From NCBI RefSeq assembly GCF_029688845.1, contig NZ_JARUKW010000013.1:62001-126000 (forward strand): a stretch of DNA of 64,000 nt, in the 5' to 3' direction. A model generated the notes under the pieces. It ran no database searches, was not told where the DNA came from, and was given only the letters and a program-made list of their open reading frames with translations. Positions within the stretch are counted from its first letter, which is position 1; each line of letters starts with the position of its first letter. The DNA is from Natronococcus sp. A-GB1 (GTDB lineage Archaea; Halobacteriota; Halobacteria; Halobacteriales; Natrialbaceae). This document shows, in pieces, positions 57,941 through 64,000 of this stretch. A program made the translations under genes and the position numbers.

Positions 57941-59179
57941 ATGGACGACGATCGAGGGGCCGGTGTCCCGGCCTTCGAGGTGCGGACCACCCGACGCGGA
58001 CTCTTCGGACTCGGTGCGGCGAGCCTGCTCGCGCTGGTCGGCGCCGGAACGACTGCGGCCAGCGACGGCAGCGACGAGGAGTCGAACGGACGGCTCGTGT
58101 TCATCTACGACGATAGCTGGCGCGAGGACTGGGACCAGACGTTCCCGGTTCACCAGGAGGAGGGCGTGCCGGCCTGCTGTGCGGCCGTCACGGAGTACGT
58201 CGACACCGGCTGGGGGCTGCTTCCGGAACACCTCCGCGAGATGGAGGCGGAAGGGTGGGAGATCATGTCACACACTGCGAGCCACGGTGTCGTCGGAAAC
58301 CTCTACCTGACTGCGCCCGCAGAGCCGGACGATCAGCGGCTCTCGTTGAACGCGAGCTTTCTGGCCGACCGCGACGGCGAGCCGATCGTCGTCGGCGACA
58401 GCGACGGAACGGTCGAGAACGTGATCGCTGGCGGCGGCGAGGACGACGACGGGTTCTACCTCGAGCTCGAGGAGCCGATCGGCGAGTCGTTCGCGGCCGA
58501 GGAGACGTTCGTTCGCTTCACCGACGAGCGGATCCACGAGGAGGTCGTCGGCTCGAAGGCGGAACTCGAGGAGATGGGCGTCGACGTCGACTACTTCGTC
58601 TCCCCCTTCGGCCGCAGCGAGGGACTGGTCGAGGAGCTGGTCGAAGAACACTACGCGGGCTTTGCGAACCGCGAGGGGAACGGGCTGAACGGAATCGCCG
58701 ACATCGACCCGTACGATCTCGGACGAACGAGCATCGACGGCCGGTCCTCGACCGAGTCCGAGATCGAGGCGTTCTACGACCAGGTCGCCGCTGGCGAGTA
58801 CCTCGGGATCGTCGTCGGCCACAGCCAGTTCGACGAGACGACCGAAGAGCGCGTCCGCTTTGCCATTCAGGAGGCGAAAGCGCGGGACCTCGAGATCGTC
58901 ACGCTTCGCGAGGCGCTCTCGGACCTCGAGGTCGGACCCGACGAGATGCTGGGGAGCGATGAAGACGGTGAGGAAGACGACGATCAGGACGCCGAGAGCG
59001 ACGGCGACGGTGAAGCCGACGACGGCGAGGCGGCGACGAACGAGAGCGCGAGCGACTCGAGCGGGAACGGCGCTGGCTCGACCGTTCGGGAGAACGGTCC
59101 CGCGATCGCCGCCGGAACGGGGCTGCTCGCGACCGTCGCGGTCGCGGGGCGGGCTGCCCTCCAGCGTCTCAGGGAGTGA
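57941..59179 (+). CDS. Tat-exported polysaccharide deacetylase-like protein, C-terminally anchored
   Basis: A 412-aa protein. The signal is TTRRGLFGLGAASLLALVG (about 17-35, twin Arg). The NodB-like barrel (about 48-320) has the metal motif variant YDDSWREDW and SHTASHG (H-x3-H), and a GHSQFDE region near 288. The tail (about 330-380) is Asp/Glu/Ser-rich, and a final helix (about 385-405, AIAAGTGLLATVAVAG) can anchor it in the membrane. It should modify or hydrolyse amide-linked groups of an extracellular sugar polymer; the substrate is unknown. ATG 57941 is the only start that keeps the signal. Confidence 0.82.
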   Translation: MDDDRGAGVPAFEVRTTRRGLFGLGAASLLALVGAGTTAASDGSDEESNGRLVFIYDDSWREDWDQTFPVHQEEGVPACCAAVTEYVDTGWGLLPEHLREMEAEGWEIMSHTASHGVVGNLYLTAPAEPDDQRLSLNASFLADRDGEPIVVGDSDGTVENVIAGGGEDDDGFYLELEEPIGESFAAEETFVRFTDERIHEEVVGSKAELEEMGVDVDYFVSPFGRSEGLVEELVEEHYAGFANREGNGLNGIADIDPYDLGRTSIDGRSSTESEIEAFYDQVAAGEYLGIVVGHSQFDETTEERVRFAIQEAKARDLEIVTLREALSDLEVGPDEMLGSDEDGEEDDDQDAESDGDGEADDGEAATNESASDSSGNGAGSTVRENGPAIAAGTGLLATVAVAGRAALQRLRE

Positions 59180-59276
59180 ACGCGGTCGGGACACCTCCTC
59201 GAGGACACTCGCATCGACCCCCGGCAGACGACGGCCGGCGACGGCTTCTTGAACGTGACCGTGGTCGGTACGGACG

Positions 59277-59786
59277 ATGGTCGAACTCGGGCAGGTTGCG
59301 ATCTGTCGCTACACGGGACGCATCGTCGACGACGGAGAGGCGGGAAAGCCGTTCGACACCACCGACCCGGAACTCGCGAGGGAGGCGGGAATCTACCACG
59401 ACGACCGCGACTACGCCCCCCTCGAGATCCGCGTCGGCGAGGGGGCGGTCGTTCCGGGCGTCGAGCGGACGCTGCAGGAACTCGAGGCCGACCCCGAGGA
59501 GCTGCCCGTCGAGACGACGGTCCGCCTCGAGCCCGACGAGGCGTTCGGCGAGCACGAGGAGGAGTGGGTCGTCGAGTTCCCGCTCGAGGAGATCGACGAC
59601 TCACCGGCCGAGGGCTCGCTCGAGACCGAGACGCAGGTCCACACCGACGACGGAAAGACCGGCTGGATCACGGCTGTCGACGACGACACCGCCACCGTCG
59701 ACTTCAACCACGAGCTCGCGGGCGTTCCGGTGGAGATCGAACTCGAGGTGCTCGAGGTGCGCGAGAGCCCGTCACCCGGGGAGTGA
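59277..59786 (+). CDS. FKBP-type peptidyl-prolyl isomerase (SlyD-like)
   Basis: A 169-aa isomerase. FKBP parts are CRYTGRIVDDGEAGKPFDTT at the start and LEIRVGEGAVVPGVERTL (active-site region) about residue 47-64; the insert-in-flap domain with chaperone function spans about 85-140 (RLEPDEAFGEHEEEWV, DDDTATVDFNHELAGVPV). Archaeal long FKBPs assist folding in the cytoplasm. The ATG at 59277 fits the family. It is the last plus-strand gene before a convergent run and is 49 bases from the stop of the GNAT gene. Confidence 0.92.
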   Translation: MVELGQVAICRYTGRIVDDGEAGKPFDTTDPELAREAGIYHDDRDYAPLEIRVGEGAVVPGVERTLQELEADPEELPVETTVRLEPDEAFGEHEEEWVVEFPLEEIDDSPAEGSLETETQVHTDDGKTGWITAVDDDTATVDFNHELAGVPVEIELEVLEVRESPSPGE

Positions 59787-59835
59787 CGATCGAACAAACT
59801 CCGCGTCGTGCCCCGTCGAACGCCTGCGATCCGCG

Positions 59836-60336
59836 CTACGAGAGCCGCTTTCGCATCCGGAGGCCCGCGAGCGAGACGTCCGCGGTCATCTCGAGTGCGA
59901 CCGTCTCGTCGGGGTCATACCCCCGAGTACGGTAGAAGTCGATGGCGTTCTTCGAGGCGACGAGAACGAGTTTCGCAAGTCCCCTCTCGCGGGCGATCCC
60001 CTCGAGTCGCTCGAGAATCGCCGTTCCGATCCCCTCGCCGACGGCGTCCGGACGAACGTAGACGGCCACGATCTCGGCGGTCGACTCGTCGCGCTCGGCG
60101 GGATCGCGATCGAGCCAGCCGAACCCGACGACCCGGCCGTCCCGTTCTGCGACGAGGACGTCGATCCCGGCCTCGCGCTCGCCGATCGGATATCGCTCGG
60201 GGTGGACGTTCGCGAGCCAGGCCCGCAGCTCCCGCTCGTCGTAGCCCGCGCCGCGCTCGCGGATCGCCGCGGCGTGAACGTCCGCGATCGTGTCGGCGTC
60301 GCCCGGTTTCGCGCGTCGAATCCCGATGCCCGACAC
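59836..60336 (-). CDS. GNAT-family N-acetyltransferase
   Basis: A 166-aa GCN5-type acetyltransferase. AEIVAVYVRPDAVGEGIGTAIL holds the acetyl-CoA loop (R/Q-x2-G-x-G/A: VGEGIGT) near 90-103, and KLVLVASKNAIDFYRTRGY is the C-terminal motif B. The start is GTG at 60336 (as MSGIGIRRAKPG), two bases after the TGA of the dehydrogenase gene, so translation is coupled. Substrate is unknown; amino groups of small molecules or protein N-termini are both possible. Confidence 0.88.
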   Translation of the reverse strand: MSGIGIRRAKPGDADTIADVHAAAIRERGAGYDERELRAWLANVHPERYPIGEREAGIDVLVAERDGRVVGFGWLDRDPAERDESTAEIVAVYVRPDAVGEGIGTAILERLEGIARERGLAKLVLVASKNAIDFYRTRGYDPDETVALEMTADVSLAGLRMRKRLS

Positions 60337-60338
60337 GG

Positions 60339-61268
60339 TCAGGCGACCCGGTTGTGGAACGACTCGCCACGTTTCGCCCGGTCGACGTTCTCCCGGACGA
60401 GGTCGCCGACGGCCCGGTAGTAGTCCTCCGAGAAGGCCGCACAGTGAGGTGAGACGATCACGTCCTCCATCCCCCACAGCGGCGACTCCTCTGGCAGCGG
60501 TTCGGTCTCGAAGACGTCCAGCGCCGCGCCCGCGATCGACTCGGTCTCGAGGACCTCGATCAACGTCGGTTCGTCGACGACCGGGCCGCGGCCGACGTTG
60601 ACGAAGTAGGCGTCGTCGGCCATCGCGGCGAAGACGTCGTCGTCGAACATGTGGTGGGTCTCCTCGGTCAGCGGCAGCGTCACGATCACGAAGTCGGCGT
60701 CGGCGACGGCCTCGAGCAGGTCCTCGCTCGCGTAGACCGCCTCGAACCCCTCGACGGGGTCGCCCGAGCGGCGAACACCCGTGATCCGAACGCCCAGCGA
60801 CCCCAATACCTCGGCGACACCGCTGCCGAGCGTTCCCGTACCGACGACGCAGGCGGTCGTCCCCGGCAGCGTGAAGCCGTCGTCCCACTCGGGTTGCTCC
60901 CAGCGTCGCTCCTGCTGGTTCGCGACGTGTCGGTGGAGACGTCGGGCGAACGCGAGCAGGTAGCTCGCGACGGTCTCGCCGACCCAGCGGTCGTGGATCC
61001 CCGTGCTGTTGGTCAGGAGGACGCCCCGCTCCTCGAACTCCTCGAACGGGAAGCGGTCGACGCCGGCCTGGATCGAGTGAATCCACTCGCACTCGAGGAA
61101 GGCGTCGCGGTGCTCGAGGGTGACGACGGCGTCACAGGAGTCGATCTCGTCGTCGCCGATAACGGCGACGTCGACGGGAAGCTCCGAGAGGGAGTCGGCG
61201 AGCTCCGACGGCGGAAACACCAGTTCGACCGATTCGTGAACGCCCAGTCGCTCGAGTTCGGGGTGCAT
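60339..61268 (-). CDS. D-2-hydroxyacid dehydrogenase
   Basis: A 309-aa NAD(P)-dependent dehydrogenase of the D-isomer-specific 2-hydroxyacid family. The N-terminal substrate domain (1-90) contains IHSIQAGVDRFPF; the Rossmann domain has CVVGTGTLGSGVAEVL (about 134-150) with variant TGTLG glycine motif; catalytic residues are Arg in NVGRGPVVDE, Glu in LDVFETEPLP and His in VSPHCAAF. VRRSGDP after beta-2 (Arg) suggests NADPH. Haloarchaeal homologs reduce branched 2-oxo acids. It is followed directly by the GNAT gene. Confidence 0.9.
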   Translation of the reverse strand: MHPELERLGVHESVELVFPPSELADSLSELPVDVAVIGDDEIDSCDAVVTLEHRDAFLECEWIHSIQAGVDRFPFEEFEERGVLLTNSTGIHDRWVGETVASYLLAFARRLHRHVANQQERRWEQPEWDDGFTLPGTTACVVGTGTLGSGVAEVLGSLGVRITGVRRSGDPVEGFEAVYASEDLLEAVADADFVIVTLPLTEETHHMFDDDVFAAMADDAYFVNVGRGPVVDEPTLIEVLETESIAGAALDVFETEPLPEESPLWGMEDVIVSPHCAAFSEDYYRAVGDLVRENVDRAKRGESFHNRVA

Positions 61269-61359
61269 GGCCGACCGGTACGAACGACTCGGGGTTCAAC
61301 TTTGTGTCCCGCTCCCACACGGGAGAAACGACTTTGGAACGAGCTCCCCTCCCGGACCC

Positions 61360-62127
61360 TCATTCCAGCTCTTCGAGCGCGAGCGGAGACTCCGGAAGCG
61401 TCTGTCCGCCGTCGACGACGAGCGACGCGCCGGTGACGTACCCCGCCTCCTCGGAGGCGAGGTAGGCGACCGCGTGTCCGATATCCTCCGGGGTGCCGAG
61501 CGTCCCCTTCGGAATCGAAGCGCGCATCCGGTCGAGGTACTCCTCGCCCAGGTCGTCGAGTCCGCCAGTCTGGATATTCCCCGGCAACACCGCGTTGATC
61601 GTGATGTCCGCGTCGGCGACTTCCATCGCCGCCGTTCGCATGAATCCCAGCATCGCGGCCTTGCTCGCGCCGTAGTGGGTCCAGCCGGGATAGCCGACCA
61701 TCGGTCCCGTGATCGAGGAGGTGAGAACGATCCGACCGTACTCCTGCGCTTTCATATGCGGAAGACACGCCTGCACCGACAGGAGCACGCTCTTGACGTT
61801 GACGTCGAGGACGTCGTCCCAGTCGTCTGTCGACAGCTCGTCCAGCGGTGCGGAGGGATAGATCCCGGCGTTTGCACACAGGATATCGATCCGACCGTGC
61901 TCGTCGACGACGGCCTCCGCGAGCGCATTCGTCTCGTCGGGATCGGTCACGTCGACCGGTACTGCCATCGCCTCGCCCGATAGCTCGCCGGCCGTTTCTC
62001 GAGCGGCGTCCTCGTCGATATCGGCGACGACGACCGTCGCTCCCTCGTTCGCGAGTACCTCGGCGATTCCCTTTCCGATGCCGCTCGCTGCGCCCGTAAC
62101 GATCGCTACCGCATCGTCTCCCGTCAT
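61360..62127 (-). CDS. SDR-family oxidoreductase (FabG-like)
   Basis: A 255-aa classical SDR with TGAASGIG (about 11-18), VVADIDEDA (Asp after beta-2, so NAD-preferring), CANAG (about 86-90), the catalytic Ser in LTSSITG, and YGASK near 155-159. It resembles 3-oxoacyl-ACP reductase and glucose 1-dehydrogenase. The C-terminal VVDGGQTLPESPLALEE is complete. ATG 62127 (MTGDDAVAIVTG) is chosen over a longer open stretch which lies in the intergenic DNA. It is 91 bases upstream of the D-hydroxyacid dehydrogenase start on the same strand. Confidence 0.9.
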   Translation of the reverse strand: MTGDDAVAIVTGAASGIGKGIAEVLANEGATVVVADIDEDAARETAGELSGEAMAVPVDVTDPDETNALAEAVVDEHGRIDILCANAGIYPSAPLDELSTDDWDDVLDVNVKSVLLSVQACLPHMKAQEYGRIVLTSSITGPMVGYPGWTHYGASKAAMLGFMRTAAMEVADADITINAVLPGNIQTGGLDDLGEEYLDRMRASIPKGTLGTPEDIGHAVAYLASEEAGYVTGASLVVDGGQTLPESPLALEELE

Positions 62128-62417
62128 GCGCCTCCGGACCACGAGCAACAACATAAAGCTACGACGCGCCGGAACTCTCGAGGACGTCTCCACCCGGTCG
62201 TGAAAGCGAATACGGCAGCTACGGCTGAGGGAAGTAGCGATGGCGGCTCGGGGAAAATCCCTCGTCACAAGGGGCTCAGAGGGGGTAACTCTTCGTCACG
62301 GCCGCCACGACCGATCTACGCCGGTCGCACGCAAAAACCCCACGCAACGGACCGCTCGAGCGGGCCGAACACCGGCGGCTCGAACGGAGTCCGGCTCTCG
62401 AACGTCCACCGCTTCGT
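62128..62417. other. 290-bp intergenic stretch, no supported gene
   Basis: GC-rich DNA between two minus-strand genes. I see a GGGGAAAATCCCTC segment near 62251-62264 and CCGATCTACGCCGG near 62311-62324 but no long stem, no tRNA-like fold and no frame with a recognisable protein. It should carry the promoter of the SDR gene. Confidence 0.3.
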
Positions 62418-63752
62418 CTACGACCGCCAGTTCTCGAGCTCGCGCAGTTCCTCGACGACGTCCTCGAGCGCCTCCGGCTCGAGTAACCCGCGCTCGGTAG
62501 CGACCTCGCTCACGCAGTCGGCGGGCGTGACGTCGAACGTCGGGTTCGCCACGTCGATACCGGCCTCGCCGTCGTACACGGCCGAGCGGTCGCCGGACTC
62601 GAGGTTCAGCTCCTCGCGGGTCGAGAGCTTGTCAGTGGCGGCGACGACGGTCACCGGAACGCCCTCCCGTGCAGCGGCGACCGCCAGCGCCCGAGTTCCG
62701 GTCTTGTTCACGACCGCGCCGTCGGCCCGGATCGTGTCCGCGCCGACGAGCAGCCGGTCGACGTCCTCGGTCGCGAGCAGGTGCGCCGCGGCCGCGTCGG
62801 TGTGCAACGTGACAGGAACCTCGTCGGCCAACGCCTCGGCGACGCCGACGCCTTCCCGTGTGGGTCGGGACTCGGCGATGAACACCCGCGACGGCTCGCC
62901 CGCACGGAGCGCCTCGAGGACGGTGCCCGACCGCGACAGCGTCATGGCGCTCCCCTCGAGCATGTCGGCCGCGGTCGCCGCCGCCTCCGCGTCGGCCTCG
63001 AGCGCGCGGTCGATCCCTGTGAGGGCGGCCTCGAGGGCGGCGGGTGCGCCGACTGCTTCGTCCCCGCCAGTCGCGTCCGCGTCGGCCATCACCCGGTTCA
63101 CACGGTTTCGCAGGACCGCCATCGAGGGCCGGGCCTCGAGCAGCCGACGAGCGAGTTCGGCGAGCTCGTCCCACTCCTCGTCGGGGTTGCCCGCGTCCTC
63201 GTCAGTGTCACGCTCGGCAACCAACAGTCCGGCGCGATCCCGAAGAACCTCGAGTGCGCGGATCGACAGGTAAGCGGCGCCGTGCTCGCCGTCGGCCGCG
63301 ATCGAACGAACCGTCGGCGCGACCCGCTCGTAGGCGGACCACAGCTCCGGCACCGTCTCGCGGCCCGAATCGGGGTCGACAACCTCGGTCGGGGGAACCC
63401 ACTCAGCGGTGTCGTGCTCCTCGCTCAGTTCGACCTCACGGTCCTCGCAGTCGAAGAGATAGGGGTGGACGACCCACTCGCGCTCGAGGTCCGCATCGGT
63501 AAACTCGACGGACCGGCCCGAGCGGACGAGCGAGACGGCGTCGTCCTCGAGGCCGGTTTCCTCGTGGATCTCCGTGCTGACCTGGTCGTCCGGCTCCCCT
63601 TCGGCAAATCCGGAGATCCCGCCCCACTGCCCTGCGTAGGTGCCGACGGCGTCGCTGCGGTGCAACAGGAGCACGTCGCCGTCGCTGCGGAGGAAAGCGG
63701 TGACGACGTGAGAACGGTCGCGGTCGTCGTCTGCGTCGGTAGTCGCGGTCAT
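62418..63752 (-). CDS. NUDIX hydrolase fused to eIF2B/ribose-1,5-bisphosphate isomerase-like domain
   Basis: A 444-aa two-domain protein. Residues 10-150 form a NUDIX fold with box GFAEGEPDDQVSTEIHEETGL in which REx2EE reads TEIHEE (the essential E-E pair is kept). Residues about 165-444 resemble eIF2B-alpha/R15P isomerase: SMAVLRNRVNRVMAD, VFIAESRPTREGVGVAEAL, LLVGADTIRADGAVVNKTGT. The NUDIX part may remove pyrophosphate from a nucleotide sugar or ADP-ribose-like compound and the second part isomerise the released ribose phosphate. ATG 63752 gives MTATTDADDD; the frame is open further but without conserved sequence. Confidence 0.87.
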   Translation of the reverse strand: MTATTDADDDRDRSHVVTAFLRSDGDVLLLHRSDAVGTYAGQWGGISGFAEGEPDDQVSTEIHEETGLEDDAVSLVRSGRSVEFTDADLEREWVVHPYLFDCEDREVELSEEHDTAEWVPPTEVVDPDSGRETVPELWSAYERVAPTVRSIAADGEHGAAYLSIRALEVLRDRAGLLVAERDTDEDAGNPDEEWDELAELARRLLEARPSMAVLRNRVNRVMADADATGGDEAVGAPAALEAALTGIDRALEADAEAAATAADMLEGSAMTLSRSGTVLEALRAGEPSRVFIAESRPTREGVGVAEALADEVPVTLHTDAAAAHLLATEDVDRLLVGADTIRADGAVVNKTGTRALAVAAAREGVPVTVVAATDKLSTREELNLESGDRSAVYDGEAGIDVANPTFDVTPADCVSEVATERGLLEPEALEDVVEELRELENWRS

Positions 63753-63847
63753 ACCCGACTCGAAGTCGGGAGCCCTGGAGTCGCTTTCGGACCGGACAAA
63801 CGCTCCGGTGACGGTGCGCTTTTGGCGGCGCTGCCCCACGCTCCGGT

Positions 63848-64000
63848 ATGGAACTGCACGCAGTGGCGGATCTGCCCGAGATCCGGCCCGGCGACGACAT
63901 CGCCGACCTCGTCGCGGACCGGGCCGCCCTCGGGCCCGGCGACGTGCTCACGGTCGCGAGCACGGTCGTCTCGAAGGCCGAGGGGCGGACGGCGGATCTC
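63848..64000 (+). CDS. cofE: Coenzyme F420-0:L-glutamate ligase, N-terminal fragment
   Basis: The first 51 codons are inside the window and the gene runs off the right edge. The peptide MELHAVADLPEIRPGDDIAD, with ALGPGDVLTVASTVVSKAEGR following, matches the CofE N-terminus, whose VxSTxVSKAEGR segment belongs to the GTP/metal site. CofE adds glutamates to F420-0, the last step of F420 synthesis. It diverges from the NUDIX fusion gene by 95 bp. Together with npdG (42870) it shows that the organism makes and uses F420. Confidence 0.9.
   Translation, partial: MELHAVADLPEIRPGDDIADLVADRAALGPGDVLTVASTVVSKAEGRTADL

Overview
The window is a contiguous piece of a haloarchaeal (class Halobacteria) chromosome. 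The signs are high G+C with strong GC3, very acidic proteins, and short leaders with TTTTAT/TTTTAC-type boxes about 25-30 bases before many start codons. The markers are all archaeal: ABCE1/Rli1, Sec61-beta, Tfx, TRAM protein, PINc-VirB11-like ATPase, archaemetzincin, UPF0146, F420 enzymes, TrmB and an IS1341-type TnpB element. I see no rRNA, tRNA or CRISPR array. The genus cannot be fixed from the sequence alone; it looks like the Natrinema/Haloterrigena/Natronorubrum side of the class.

Layout. 1-1.8 kb: the start of etfB, then a complete two-gene IS1341-group transposon (DUF2080 protein and TnpB, with hairpins at both ends). 1.9-11.7 kb: housekeeping and accessory metabolism (TRAM, Tfx, two SDRs, AIR-synthase-like protein, sulfatase, S66 peptidase, cobalamin-binding protein with a JAMM metalloprotease). 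11.8-18.8 kb: two paralogous M32 carboxypeptidases bracket an overlapping pair of Kef-type antiporters. 19-24.8 kb: an M20 peptidase, a copper amine oxidase and a divergent TrmB-type regulator, with a broken duplicate of the M20 gene start on the far side. 24.9-28.8 kb: PIN-ATPase-KH protein, NAD synthetase, small membrane protein, winged-helix regulator.

29-33.8 kb is the most distinctive accessory locus. It holds a divergent cluster of a SipW-like (ER-type) signal peptidase, a DUF5305 membrane protein, two secreted TasA/camelysin-like proteins and a membrane-anchored DUF7344 regulator, laid out like a bacterial tapA-sipW-tasA fibre operon. 33.9-51.2 kb is mostly core: EMC6-like protein, ABCE1, archaemetzincin, HAD phosphatase, FAD-Rieske oxidoreductase, GDPD, NpdG, response regulator, thioredoxin, SecG-PdxT, DUF151-HisE, a DUF326 copper protein, a NOG1-type GTPase and a DUF389 protein. 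51.3-57.0 kb is a tightly overlapping operon for hydantoin/oxoproline-like substrates (Nramp-fold transporter lacking the metal-binding motifs, HyuA, HyuB, maleate-isomerase-family protein), followed by engB. 57.9-64 kb carries a Tat-exported polysaccharide deacetylase, FKBP isomerase, GNAT and D-hydroxyacid dehydrogenase pair, SDR, a NUDIX-eIF2B-like fusion and the start of cofE.

The strongest non-coding signal is a ~275-bp element present twice (5.12-5.39 kb and 41.60-41.88 kb, same orientation, offset exactly 36,482 in the core). It contains four perfect stems in a row, each closed by a three-base loop, and the only loop differences between copies leave the stems intact. An 84-bp palindromic element (44.73-44.82 kb) and two solitary IS1341-like end structures (3.9 and 11.75 kb) are further intergenic repeats. 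All functional statements rest on reading motifs and remembered families; no database search was run.
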